From Desulfobacillus sp041396245 (GTDB lineage Bacteria; Pseudomonadota; Gammaproteobacteria; Burkholderiales; Rhodocyclaceae), in the NCBI GenBank assembly GCA_041396245.1, contig JAWKYW010000007.1:85773-149772 (forward strand): a stretch of DNA of 64,000 bases, in the 5' to 3' direction. This document shows, one piece after another, positions 44,022 through 52,911 of this stretch. The translations under genes and the position numbers were made by a program. Position 1 is the stretch's first letter, and the number at the start of each line of letters is the position of its first letter. Under the pieces are notes generated by a model, which was not told where the DNA came from, did not search any database, and saw only the letters and a list, made by a program, of their open reading frames with translations.

Positions 44022-45230
44022 TCACGCCCTTCCGGCTTCCTTCACCCGCAGCACCAGCGCCATGCCGGAATCGCCGGCGGCGCATCCGGTGAACAGGCCG
44101 ACGCCGCCGCCGCGCAGCGCCAGCTCCTCGATCAGCTCGATCGTCGAGCGCAGGCCGGTGGGGCCCTGCGGATGGCCCCAGATCAGCGAGCAGCCGTAGT
44201 TGTTCATCTTCTCCAGCGGAAAACCGGTCTCGCGGGCAAAGGCGATGTCGTTGGCGGCGAAGGGGTTGTGCGTCTTCACCGCATCGACGTCCTTGATGGA
44301 CAGGCCGGCCTGCTTCAGCGCCACCTGCGCGGCGGGCGCCGGCGCCAGCGGCATGTAGCCTTTCTCGACGCGCGCCTGGCCGAAGCCGAGCAGTTCGACC
44401 ACGATGGCCGGATCGGCGGAGAGTTCTCGCGCCATCTCGCGCGTGGTGACGATCATGCCGGCATTGCCGTCGGCCGGATGGGTCTGCGTGCCGAAGGTGT
44501 GGGTGCCGTTCGGCTTGACCGGCTTGAGTTTCGCCAGCCCTTCCGCCGTGGTCGGGAAGATGCCTTCGTCGGCGGCGAGCGTGCCGGTCTGCCTGCGGAA
44601 GCCGGAGTCGGAGAGCGGCGCCTCGAGCATGTAGCGGCGCTGGAAGGCGCGGTCGTCGGCAAGCGCGGCCTGGTACTGGGCGTAGCGGGCCAGCGTCACC
44701 TCGTTCAGCTCGGCGGCGCCGATGCCGAGGCGCGTCGAGGCGTTCTCCGCCGTGTCGATCATGGCGTTCCTGGCGTAGGGATCGTGGCCGAAGTTGTCCA
44801 GCGTCCATTTCTCGGTCAGGCCGTTGCCGCCCGGCGCCGTGGCGTCCGGGTAGTACACCACCGGGCCATTGGACATGCGGTCGGCGCAGACGATCAGGGC
44901 GCAGCCGGCGCAGCCCTGGGCGACTTCCGCCGCCGCCATCTGCAGCGCGCGCGCGCTGGTGGCGCAGGCCTGCTGCACGGTCGGCCCCGGCACGCTTTCC
45001 AGGCCGAGCAGGCCGGTAAGCCAGGGCAGGCCGTAGAAGCTGCCCGGCTGCGGATTGGTGATGCCGAGGATGCCCAGGTCGATGCGCTCCTTCGGGATGC
45101 GCTTCGCTTCGAGGAACCTGCGGCCGACTTCGGCGGCGAGGCGGATGCTGTTCAGGTTGGCGAGCGCGCCCTGCCACTTGGCGAAGGGCGTGCTCCAGTA
45201 GCTGCCGTAGGGGATGAATGCGTTTGCCAT
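44022..45230 (-). CDS. Thiolase family protein
   Basis: A 402-aa thiolase. Nucleophile Cys in VQQACATSARALQMAAAEV, His in IWGHPQGPTGLRSTIEL, second Cys in LFTGCAAGDSG, and ITNPQPGSFYGLPWLTGLLG early on. The sequence departs from PaaJ/FadA types (no GGAIALGHP), suggesting a specialised substrate such as an aryl-3-oxopropanoyl-CoA. An AGGAAAA ribosome site precedes ATG 45230. It follows the hydratase/dehydrogenase fusion across a 65-bp spacer occupied by a REP element. It would release acetyl-CoA plus an aroyl-CoA. Confidence 0.85.
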   Translation of the reverse strand: MANAFIPYGSYWSTPFAKWQGALANLNSIRLAAEVGRRFLEAKRIPKERIDLGILGITNPQPGSFYGLPWLTGLLGLESVPGPTVQQACATSARALQMAAAEVAQGCAGCALIVCADRMSNGPVVYYPDATAPGGNGLTEKWTLDNFGHDPYARNAMIDTAENASTRLGIGAAELNEVTLARYAQYQAALADDRAFQRRYMLEAPLSDSGFRRQTGTLAADEGIFPTTAEGLAKLKPVKPNGTHTFGTQTHPADGNAGMIVTTREMARELSADPAIVVELLGFGQARVEKGYMPLAPAPAAQVALKQAGLSIKDVDAVKTHNPFAANDIAFARETGFPLEKMNNYGCSLIWGHPQGPTGLRSTIELIEELALRGGGVGLFTGCAAGDSGMALVLRVKEAGRA

Positions 45231-45248
45231 GATTTTCCTGTGGGTGTA

Positions 45249-45299
45249 GTAGGTCGGCCTTCAGGCCGACAGCGGCAGTCGGGCTGAAGCCCGACCTAC
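45249..45299. repeat. REP/BIME-type inverted-repeat element, copy 3
   Basis: GTAGGTCGGCCTTCAGGCCGAC and GTCGGGCTGAAGCCCGACCTAC face each other, the same two units as copy 1 with a shorter middle. It fills the spacer between dehydrogenase and thiolase genes; its right end contains the TAG stop (45296-45298) of the dehydrogenase. Confidence 0.88.
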
Positions 45300-47413
45300 A
45301 TTCTTTCGGCCTGCCATTGCGCGAAGCTGGTGCCGGCCCTGGCCAGCTTTTCCAGCAGCGGCGCCGGCTGCCAGTACTGCGGATCGAGGGTTTTCTGGAA
45401 TTCCATGATCTTGTCGTAGATGACCTTCAGCCCGACCGTGTCGGCGTAGAACATCGGGCCGCCGCGGTAGCGCGGGAAGCCGTAGCCGGCGGTGTAGACG
45501 ATGTCGATATCGGAAGCGCGGACGGCAATGCCTTCCTCCAGCAGCAGCGCCCCTTCGTTGATCATGGCGTAGAGGCAGCGCTCCTGTATCTCCTGTTTCG
45601 AGGGTTTGCGCTGCGGCACGCCGAGACGCTTGGCCTCCTCGGCGAACATCGCGATGGCCTCGGGATCGGGCGTGCGCTTGCGCTCGGCGCCGTCGTAGCG
45701 GTAATAGCCGCGCCCGCTCTTCTGGCCGAGCCAGCCGCGCTCGGTGAGCAGCGCTGTCGGCCGGTAGAAGGTGGGGTCCTTGGGCAGCAGGTGGGCGCGC
45801 GCGACGCGGGTGAGATGGCCGATGTCGATGCCGGCCATGTCGTACACAGCGAGGATGCCCATGGCCATGCCGAAGTCCTCCAGCGCGCCGTCGACTTCCT
45901 CCGGCGTCGCCCCTTCCATGACGCAGCGCTCGGCCTCGCGGCCGTAGGGGTCCATCATGCGGTTGCCGATGAAGCCGTAGCAGACCTTCGCCACCACGCC
46001 GACCTTGCGGATCGTTTTGGCGATGTCGAGCGCGGTCATCACCACGTCCGGCGCGGTCTTCGCGCACTGGACGATCTCCAGCAGCCGCATGACGTTGGCC
46101 GGGCTGAAGAAGTGCAGGCCGATGACGTCCTGCGGCCGCCTGGTCACGGCGGCGATCTCGTCGATGTCGAGCGTCGAGGTGTTGGTGCCGAGGATCGCCC
46201 CGGGCCTGGCCACGGCGTCGAGTTTCGCGAATATCTCCTTCTTCAGCGCCATGTTCTCGAACACCGCCTCGACGATCAGGTCGGCATCGGCCAGCGCGGC
46301 ATAGTCGAGCGTCGGCACGATCAACGCCAGGCGCTGCGCCATCTGCTCGGGTTTCAGGCTGCCGCGCGACACCGAACGCTCGTAATTCTTGCGGATGGTG
46401 GCCAGGCCTCGATCGAGGTTCGCCTGCGCCGTATCGACAATCGTCACCGGAATGCCGGCATTGGCGAAGCACATGCTGATGCCGCCGCCCATGGTGCCGG
46501 CGCCGACGATGCCGACCTTCGCCACCTTGCGCGCTTTCACGTTTGCCGGCAGGCCCGGAATCTTGCGCAGCTCTCGTTCGCCGAAGAAGAGGTGGCGGAA
46601 GGCGCGTCCCTCGACGGCGCGCTCGACCTCGTTCGACAGCTCGCGCTCGCGGGCGATGCCCGCGTCGAAGGGCAGCTCGACCGCCGCCTGCACGGCGTCG
46701 AACAGGACAGCGGGCGACGTGCGGTTTCTCATCGTCCTGGCCGCTTGCGCGCGGCGCGCGGCGAGGATTTCTCCGGCCTTGTCCGCCCCGTCGATGTCCC
46801 GCTCGCGCGTACGGCGCGGACCCTTGCCGGTGGCCACGAGTTCGCGCGCATAGGCGATCGCCGCGCCGGTCACGTCCGCCTCGACCACCGTATCCACCAG
46901 ACCGGCTTCCTTCGCCTGTGCCGCCGTGAGCGGCTTGCCGGAGAGCATCATGTCGAGCGCCGGCGCGAGGCCGATCAGGCGCGGCATGCGCTGCGTGCCG
47001 CCGGCGCCGGGAATGATGCCCAGCGTGATCTCCGGCAGGCCGAGTTTCGTATCCTCCTGCGCGACGCGGAAATGGCAGGCGATGGCCGTCTCCAGGCCGC
47101 CGCCCATGACCGTGCCGTAGAGCGCGGCGACCACCGGCACCGGGCTGTCCTCGATCAGGCGCAGCACCTCGTGGTAGCCGGGCGCCTGCACGCCGGTCTC
47201 GAACTCGCGCATGTCGCCGCCGGAAAGGAAGGTCTTGCCGGCGCAGGCCAGCACGACGGCTTTCACCTCGCTTGCCTCGACCCGGCCGCGCAGCGACTCG
47301 AAAGCGACCATGAGGCCGGCGCGCACTTCGCGCGAAAGGGTATTGACCGGCGGACTGTCGACCGTGACGACGGCGACCTCGCCTTGCATCGATAAGCTCA
47401 CAACTTCGCTCAT
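45296..47413 (-). CDS. Bifunctional enoyl-CoA hydratase / 3-hydroxyacyl-CoA dehydrogenase
   Basis: A 705-aa FadB/FadJ-like fusion. Residues 1 to ~190 are a crotonase domain (GGGLETAIACHFRVAQED; LPEITLGIIPGAGGTQRMPR). Residues ~295-475 form the NAD-binding domain (VGIVGAGTMGGGISMCFANA). The 3HCDH C-terminal domain runs ~480-700 (YGFIGNRMMDPYGREAERCV; AGYGFPRYRGGPMFYADTVG). ATG 47413 has an AGGAG site. It would hydrate cinnamoyl-type CoA and oxidise the 3-hydroxyacyl-CoA, the middle steps between the ligase and thiolase on either side. Its TAG stop lies inside a REP element. Confidence 0.93.
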   Translation of the reverse strand: MSEVVSLSMQGEVAVVTVDSPPVNTLSREVRAGLMVAFESLRGRVEASEVKAVVLACAGKTFLSGGDMREFETGVQAPGYHEVLRLIEDSPVPVVAALYGTVMGGGLETAIACHFRVAQEDTKLGLPEITLGIIPGAGGTQRMPRLIGLAPALDMMLSGKPLTAAQAKEAGLVDTVVEADVTGAAIAYARELVATGKGPRRTRERDIDGADKAGEILAARRAQAARTMRNRTSPAVLFDAVQAAVELPFDAGIARERELSNEVERAVEGRAFRHLFFGERELRKIPGLPANVKARKVAKVGIVGAGTMGGGISMCFANAGIPVTIVDTAQANLDRGLATIRKNYERSVSRGSLKPEQMAQRLALIVPTLDYAALADADLIVEAVFENMALKKEIFAKLDAVARPGAILGTNTSTLDIDEIAAVTRRPQDVIGLHFFSPANVMRLLEIVQCAKTAPDVVMTALDIAKTIRKVGVVAKVCYGFIGNRMMDPYGREAERCVMEGATPEEVDGALEDFGMAMGILAVYDMAGIDIGHLTRVARAHLLPKDPTFYRPTALLTERGWLGQKSGRGYYRYDGAERKRTPDPEAIAMFAEEAKRLGVPQRKPSKQEIQERCLYAMINEGALLLEEGIAVRASDIDIVYTAGYGFPRYRGGPMFYADTVGLKVIYDKIMEFQKTLDPQYWQPAPLLEKLARAGTSFAQWQAERM

Positions 47414-47510
47414 AGCCTGGCTCCTGCAAAAAATTGACGAAAAATGACTCCCTTGCCGCCCAATCGGCGGCCGGCTTCGGCTTTTGTCGCCGTGTTCCGG
47501 AGGCTGACTT

Positions 47511-49349
47511 TTAAATACGGATCACGGCAGGGTCGGCGGGCTCCGCATACAGGCGTTCGACCAGCGCGGCGCGGCGTGCCAGCACCGCACGCTGGTTGAT
47601 GTAGCCCTTGTCGGTGATCTCGTTGGCGTCGATGGAAGGCGGTTCCGCCATGAGCAGCGCACGGGTGGCGTAGGTCGAGCTGCCGCCGCCCTCCCGCTTC
47701 AGCTGCGCCAGCCCGTCGCGCAGGCGCGCCACGACGCGCGCATCGGCCAGCACCAGCTCCAGCGGCGCGTCCGCCGGCAGGTCGGGACAGAGACCGCGGC
47801 AGCCGGCCGGGTTGGCGAAGACGAGAAAGCCCGCCTCCTCGCGATCATGCCCGGCGACGACGATGTCCTGCGCCAGCGGCGCCAGCGCGGCCAGCGCCTT
47901 GATGCGCAGCGCGCCGACATGCACCCACACCCCGCTCATCAGCTTGAAGTCCTCGGCGATGCGGCCGTCGAACTCGATGCCCCTGGCCGGATCGTCGGGG
48001 TCGGCGAAACGGCCGGCGTCGCCGATGCGGTAGAAGCCTTCCTCGTCGAAGGCCTCTCGCGTCAGGTCCGGCCGCTGCCAGTAGCCGGGCGTGACGTTGG
48101 GGCCGCGCACGCGCATCTCCAGCTTGTTCTCGTTGGGCACCAGCTTCAGCTCCGTACCCGGCGCCGGCAGTCCGATGACGCCGGCACGCTCGATCAGGTA
48201 ATGCACGGCCGTCACCATCGGCGCGGTTTCGGTCGCGCCCCAGGAGGAAATCATCACCGTGCGCCGGCCGCGCTCGCGGACCGAGAGGTCCTCCAGCTTT
48301 TCCCACAGGTTCTGCGGCAGGGCGGCGGCGGCATAGAAGATCATCTGCAGCTCGGCGAAGAAGCGCTTGCGCAGGGCGTCGTCCCCTTCGAGAAAGGGAA
48401 TCAGCGCGTCGTAGCCGCGCGGAACATTGAAATAGATCGTCGGCGACACTTCGCGCAGGGTCGCCACCGTCTTCTCGATCAGTCCGGGGACCGGCTTGCC
48501 TTCGTCGATGTAGAGCGTGCCGCCGTTGGCGAGCGCGATGTTGAAATTGTGGTTGCCGCCGAAGGTATGGTTCCACGGCAGCCAGTCCACGATCACCGGC
48601 GGCCTTTCCTTCAGGAAGGGCCAGGCCTGGACGATCGCCTGCTGGTTCGAGCAGAGCATGCGCTGGGTGTTGATGACGCCCTTCGGCTCGCCGGTGGAAC
48701 CGGAGGTGAACAGGAATTTGGCGATGGTGTCGGGACCGACGGCGGCAAAGGCCCGATCCACCTCGGCGCCGGGCGTCTCGCGCAACTCGGCGAAGGCCTT
48801 CGCCTTCACGCCCGCCGGCGGATTGGCGCCGAGCACGATCTCGGCGTCGCCGAAGTCCACCGCCTGAAGCACGCCGGCGAACTTCGCGCCGTCGGCGGCA
48901 TACACCAGGCCCGGCTTGAGCAGGGCGGCGATGGCCTTGACCTTGGCGAAATCCTTCGACATCAGCGAATAGGCCGGCGACACGGGCGCGATCGGCACGC
49001 CGACATGCATGGCGCCGAGCGCCAGCAGGGCGTGATCGATGGCGTTGTCGGAGAGCACCATGGCCGGCCGTTCGGCGGAAAGGCCGCGCGCCAGCAGCGC
49101 GGCACCGATGGCGCGCGCCTGCGCCAGCGCTTCGGCAAAAGTCAGCCGCCGCCATCCGGTGCCGTCGCGCTCGGCAAGGAAGGCGCGGTCGGGCGCTTCC
49201 CGCGCCCAGCGCTCGAGATGCTCGCCGAGGCAGCGCGCGTACGGCTGCAAGGACTGCGGCGAGCGCAGCACCTGCACGCCGCCGGCGCGCCGCTCGACGT
49301 CGACCGCGGCCGGCGCCAGGTTCAGGCTGGCGAAGGGCGCCTTGCTCAT
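47511..49349 (-). CDS. Feruloyl-CoA synthase-like acid-CoA ligase
   Basis: A 612-aa ANL ligase of the feruloyl-CoA synthase (Fcs) type. Diagnostic features: YARCLGEHLERWAREAPDRA near the N-terminus, P-loop LFTSGSTGEPKGVINTQRM, VDWLPWNHTFGGNHNFNIAL, SSWGATETAPMVTAVHYL and EITDKGYINQRAVL near the end, where Fcs proteins carry the catalytic Lys. GAGGGG precedes ATG 49349. Should activate ferulate, coumarate or a related phenylpropanoid to a CoA thioester. With no vanillin-forming crotonase (Ech) of the usual sort beside it but a dehydrogenase and thiolase, a beta-oxidative rather than retro-aldol route is inferred. Confidence 0.9.
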   Translation of the reverse strand: MSKAPFASLNLAPAAVDVERRAGGVQVLRSPQSLQPYARCLGEHLERWAREAPDRAFLAERDGTGWRRLTFAEALAQARAIGAALLARGLSAERPAMVLSDNAIDHALLALGAMHVGVPIAPVSPAYSLMSKDFAKVKAIAALLKPGLVYAADGAKFAGVLQAVDFGDAEIVLGANPPAGVKAKAFAELRETPGAEVDRAFAAVGPDTIAKFLFTSGSTGEPKGVINTQRMLCSNQQAIVQAWPFLKERPPVIVDWLPWNHTFGGNHNFNIALANGGTLYIDEGKPVPGLIEKTVATLREVSPTIYFNVPRGYDALIPFLEGDDALRKRFFAELQMIFYAAAALPQNLWEKLEDLSVRERGRRTVMISSWGATETAPMVTAVHYLIERAGVIGLPAPGTELKLVPNENKLEMRVRGPNVTPGYWQRPDLTREAFDEEGFYRIGDAGRFADPDDPARGIEFDGRIAEDFKLMSGVWVHVGALRIKALAALAPLAQDIVVAGHDREEAGFLVFANPAGCRGLCPDLPADAPLELVLADARVVARLRDGLAQLKREGGGSSTYATRALLMAEPPSIDANEITDKGYINQRAVLARRAALVERLYAEPADPAVIRI

Positions 49350-49458
49350 CGGCCCCTCCCCCCGGCCCCCTCGCCAGGCGAGGGGGTGGCGGTCGTACGC
49401 CGCATCGCGACTCCGTGCGCTGGCTGCGCCGTCCCAGGGGCGGCCCGGCGGACGGCGC

Positions 49459-50592
49459 TCACTTCAGCAGCTTCCAGTCGCCGTTCGACACCGTCGCCAT
49501 CACCGCGGCGCGGCCATCGAAGCCGTTGTGGTTGCCCGGCGTCATGCTGAACACGCCGTGGGTGGCCGGCAGCTCCTTGACGTTCTCCAGCGCATCGCGC
49601 AGCGCCACGCGGAACTCGGGCGTGCCCGGTTTGGCCTTCTTCATCGCTTCCGGCACGGCGCGGGTGAGCAGCAGGTAAGCGTCGTAGGCATGCGCGCCGA
49701 AGGTGCTGCGGCTGTTCGGCCCGTGCGCGGCCTCGTAGAGCTTGACGTATTCAAGCGCCGGTTTCTTCGACGGGTGCGAGTCCGGCAGCTGTTCGGCCAG
49801 CAGCATCGGCCCGACCGGGAAGATGGTGCCCTCGACGTTCTTGCCGCCGACGCGCAGGAAGTCGCGGTTGGCGATGCCGTGCGTCTGGTAGAAGCGGCCC
49901 TTGTAGCCGCGCTCGATCAGCGTCGCCTGCGGCAGCACGGCCGGCGTGCCGGAACCGGCTACCAGCACCGCGTCCGGCTTCGCCGCGATGATCTTCAGGG
50001 CCTGGCCGGTGACGCTGGTGTCATTGCGCTGGTAGCGCTCGACCGCTTTCAGCTCGATACCCTTGGCGCCGGCCGCCCCCTGCAGGGCCTTCAGCCACAG
50101 CTCTCCGTAGGGATCGGCATAACCGATGAAACCGACGGTCTTCACGCCGTTCGCAGCCATGTGGTCCACGATGGCAACCGCCATCAGGCCGAAGTTCTGC
50201 GGCGTGGTGAACACCCAGGGGGCCTTCTCCTTGGCGGGCGGCAGCGGCGCCATGGCGATCTGCGGCGTCTTCGTCTCGAAGGCCACCTGCAGGATGGCCA
50301 TCGAGGTCGGCGTGGCCGTGGCGGCGATCAGCACGTCGGCCTTGTCCTCGGAAACGAACTTGCGGGCATTCTTGACGGCGGTGGTGGTGTCGGTGGCGTC
50401 GTCGAGCACCACCCACTTCACCCTCTCGCCGGCGATGGTGGTCGGCAGCAGGGCGAAGGTGTTCTTCTCCGGGATGCCGAGCGAGGCGGCCGGGCCGGTG
50501 GCCGAGACGCTGACGCCGACGGTGATGTCGGCCAGGGCGGTGCCGGCGGCGCACAACAGGGACAGCGACAGGGCGAGCTTGCGGATCTTCAT
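49459..50592 (-). CDS. ABC transporter substrate-binding protein (third)
   Basis: A 377-aa Peripla_BP_6 protein with signal peptide KLALSLSLLCAAGTALA, cleaved near residue 22. The mature part begins DITVGVSVSATGPAASLGIP and includes VLIAATATPTSMAILQVAFE and THGIANRDFLRVGGKNVEGT. A GGAG ribosome site precedes ATG 50592. First gene of the leftward operon and divergent from the TetR gene at 50700. Two further binding proteins (30409, 42852) could share the single LivHMGF system, giving it several substrates. Confidence 0.9.
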   Translation of the reverse strand: MKIRKLALSLSLLCAAGTALADITVGVSVSATGPAASLGIPEKNTFALLPTTIAGERVKWVVLDDATDTTTAVKNARKFVSEDKADVLIAATATPTSMAILQVAFETKTPQIAMAPLPPAKEKAPWVFTTPQNFGLMAVAIVDHMAANGVKTVGFIGYADPYGELWLKALQGAAGAKGIELKAVERYQRNDTSVTGQALKIIAAKPDAVLVAGSGTPAVLPQATLIERGYKGRFYQTHGIANRDFLRVGGKNVEGTIFPVGPMLLAEQLPDSHPSKKPALEYVKLYEAAHGPNSRSTFGAHAYDAYLLLTRAVPEAMKKAKPGTPEFRVALRDALENVKELPATHGVFSMTPGNHNGFDGRAAVMATVSNGDWKLLK

Positions 50593-50646
50593 GGTCTCCT
50601 CCGTTTGTAATGATTGTGGGTGCGAGGAAAAGATACGCCGCATAAT

Positions 50647-50679
50647 CTGACTATTTCTAACACTGGTTCGACTAGTCAG
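50647..50679. promoter_or_regulatory. Candidate TetR operator in divergent promoter
   Basis: CTGACTA (50647-50653) and TAGTCAG (50673-50679) form a 7-bp inverted repeat with a 19-bp spacer, 21 bp before the TetR gene start; GACTAGTC within it is itself palindromic. Typical placement for autoregulation and control of the operon starting at 50592. Confidence 0.5.
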
Positions 50680-50699
50680 TTTTCTGCTACAGTCGCGCC

Positions 50700-51620
50700 A
50701 TGCCGAGAATCGCCTCCACCGCACGCAACCGCCAGGAAATCGAGCGCGCCGTGCTGCGCCATGCCCGCGAGCATCCGGACTGGGGCCAGGCGCGCGTGTC
50801 CGAAGCCGTGTGGCGCAAGGGGCTCCGGATCTCGCCCGCGGGCGTGCGCTGGATCTGGCAACGCCACCATCTGGAAACCGCCGCAAAACGGGCGGCGGCC
50901 CTGAAGAAGCTCGAAGCGGGCCGCCTCGACACCGCCCAGCGCGCGGCGCTGGCGCGCATCGCCAGGCGGCGCTCGGGCGGGCTTGGCGGCTCGGCGCCGG
51001 GCGGGGCGCGCGAGCACCTGCTGGGCGTCGCGGTGCGCGAATTCGCACGGCGCGGCTTCGCCCGCACCTCGATCCGCGACATCGCGCGCGCCGCCGGCAT
51101 CCAGCCGGCCTCGGTGTATCACCACTATGCCTCGAAGGACGATCTGTTCGCCGCCGCCCACACGGCCGGCATGCGCGAGATGACGCGCCTGATGGAAGCC
51201 ACCATCGCACGCCTGCACGATCCCTGGGAGCGGCTGGAGACGGCCTGCACCGTGCACATCCGCCACCATATTTCGGGCAACGACCTGACCATCTGGACCG
51301 GTGCCAGCCTCTTCCTCTTCGAATCGCCGGAAATGCAAAGGCAGCTGCGCGCCGAGCGCGACCGCTTCGAGGCCATCTACCGGCGGCTCATCGAAGACCT
51401 GCCCCTGCCGCCGGGCATCGACCGCAGCCTGCTGCGCCTGCAGCTGCTCGGCGCGCTCAACTGGACGCGCACCTGGTACCGGCCGGGCAAGCGCGGCGCG
51501 GCCGACATCGCCGCGCATTTGGTGAAGGTGTTGCGGGAGCCGCTGGGGCGGGGCCAGGGCCTGCTGGACGCGGCGGTACCGCCGCGCCGCAAGCTCACAG
51601 CCTCAGCACGAACAGGGTGA
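50700..51620 (+). CDS. TetR family regulator with extra N-terminal transposase-like HTH
   Basis: A 306-aa regulator in two parts. Residues ~10-75 (REHPDWGQARVSEAVWRKGL, RISPAGVRWIWQRHHLETAA) look like the helix-turn-helix found at the N-terminus of IS3/IS481-type transposases. Residues ~100-290 are a full TetR protein (FARTSIRDIARAAGIQPASV then YHHYASKDDLFAAA) with a TetR_C domain. The extension makes it ~100 aa longer than normal TetR proteins. Start ATG 50700. The 3' end overlaps the end of the convergent dctM gene by 26 bp. It likely controls the divergent phenylpropanoid operon. Confidence 0.85.
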   Translation: MPRIASTARNRQEIERAVLRHAREHPDWGQARVSEAVWRKGLRISPAGVRWIWQRHHLETAAKRAAALKKLEAGRLDTAQRAALARIARRRSGGLGGSAPGGAREHLLGVAVREFARRGFARTSIRDIARAAGIQPASVYHHYASKDDLFAAAHTAGMREMTRLMEATIARLHDPWERLETACTVHIRHHISGNDLTIWTGASLFLFESPEMQRQLRAERDRFEAIYRRLIEDLPLPPGIDRSLLRLQLLGALNWTRTWYRPGKRGAADIAAHLVKVLREPLGRGQGLLDAAVPPRRKLTASARTG

Positions 51621-52911
51621 TGGACGGGAAGGCCACGAGGACGGCAACGCGGGCGAGGTCGCTGGCGACGAAGGGCAGCACGCCACGGAAGGTTTCTCGG
51701 ATCGTGGTGCCGGAGGCCATCGACTGGATGACGAAGAGGTTCATGCCGACCGGCGGGGTGATCAGGCCGACCTCGACGACGATCAGCACCAGCACGCCGA
51801 ACCAGATCGCCGTCTCCTCGGGCGGCAGCCCGAAATCGAGCCCCGAGACCATCGGAAAGAAGATCGGGACGGTGAGCAGGATCATCGACAGCGAATCCAT
51901 CACGCAGCCGAAGACCAGGTAGAAGCACAGGATCAGCCCCAGCACGGCATAGGGGCCCAGGCCGAGCTCGCCGACCCACGTCGCCAGTTCCTGCGGCAGC
52001 ATCGACAGGGCGAGGAAGTTGTTGTAGGCGGCCGCACCGAGCACGATCATGAACACCATCCCGGTGCCGCCGGCGGTGGCCTCGAAGGCGCGCAGCAGGC
52101 CCCGCCCGGCGAAACCGCCGTTGCGCCAGGCCAGCAGCCCGGCCGAGGCCGCGCCGACCGCCGCACCCTCGGTCGGCGTGAAGAATCCGGCATAGATGCC
52201 GCCGATCACGACGATGAAGATGGCCGCCACCGGCCACACCGCCCGCAGCGCGCGCATCCGTTCCGGCCAGGGCATCGGCGCCACGTGCCCGGCCGAGCCG
52301 GGCACGACGCGCACGTAGATGTTGATCACCAGCATGTAGCCGAGCGCCGCCAGGATGCCCGGCACGAAGGCGGCGGCGAACAGCTTGGCGATGTTCTGCT
52401 CGGCCAGGATGGCGTAGATGACGAGCACGATGGAGGGCGGGATGAGGATGCCCAGCGTGCCGCCGGCGGCGAGCAGGCCGGTCGACAACGCTCCCGAATA
52501 GCCGGCGCGGCGCAGTTCCGGCAGCGCCACCTGGCCCATCGTCGCCGCCGTGGCGAGCGAGGAGCCGCAGATCGAGCCGAAGCCGGCGCAGGCGCCGATG
52601 GCGGCCATGCCGACACCGCCCTTGCGGTGGCCGAGGAAGGCCTCGGCCGCCTTGAACAGGGACTGCGACATGCCGCCGAGCGCGGCGAACTGGCCCATCA
52701 GCAGGAACAGCGGCACGATCGACAGCGAATGGCTGGAGAACTGGCCGTAGGCCAGCGTCTTCATCTGGTTGAGCAGCGGCCCGGCGCTGCCATAGACCAG
52801 CCAGGAGCCGATCAGTCCGAGCAGCAGCATCGACAGGCCGATCGGCACGCGCAGGAAAATCAGCACCAGCAGGGCCGGGAACGACCAGGCGGCGAGGGCC
52901 AGCGGATCCAT
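51595..52911 (-). CDS. dctM: TRAP transporter large permease DctM
   Basis: A 438-aa membrane protein with about 12 hydrophobic segments, the large subunit of a sodium-driven TRAP carrier. DctM markers: FLRVPIGLSMLLLGLIGSWL, SIVPLFLLMGQFAALGGMSQ, GSICGSSLATAATMGQVALP, GTLGILIPPSIVLVIYAILA and LITPPVGMNLFVIQSMASG. ATG 52911 overlaps the dctQ stop (TGATG). The 3' end overlaps the convergent TetR gene by 26 bp, so its last residues share DNA with the regulator's C-terminus. Confidence 0.93.
   Translation of the reverse strand: MDPLALAAWSFPALLVLIFLRVPIGLSMLLLGLIGSWLVYGSAGPLLNQMKTLAYGQFSSHSLSIVPLFLLMGQFAALGGMSQSLFKAAEAFLGHRKGGVGMAAIGACAGFGSICGSSLATAATMGQVALPELRRAGYSGALSTGLLAAGGTLGILIPPSIVLVIYAILAEQNIAKLFAAAFVPGILAALGYMLVINIYVRVVPGSAGHVAPMPWPERMRALRAVWPVAAIFIVVIGGIYAGFFTPTEGAAVGAASAGLLAWRNGGFAGRGLLRAFEATAGGTGMVFMIVLGAAAYNNFLALSMLPQELATWVGELGLGPYAVLGLILCFYLVFGCVMDSLSMILLTVPIFFPMVSGLDFGLPPEETAIWFGVLVLIVVEVGLITPPVGMNLFVIQSMASGTTIRETFRGVLPFVASDLARVAVLVAFPSITLFVLRL

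Noticed and set aside
47475..47515. Third copy of the AAAAGTCAG-containing direct repeat between the Fcs-like ligase and dehydrogenase genes
   Set aside because: Only about a dozen contiguous bases match and the flanks differ; too weak to list as the same repeat.
49136..49170. GCAAAAGTCAGCC match to the direct repeat inside the Fcs-like gene
   Set aside because: It lies in a conserved coding segment (RLTFAEAL) of acid-CoA ligases, so the match is most simply chance.
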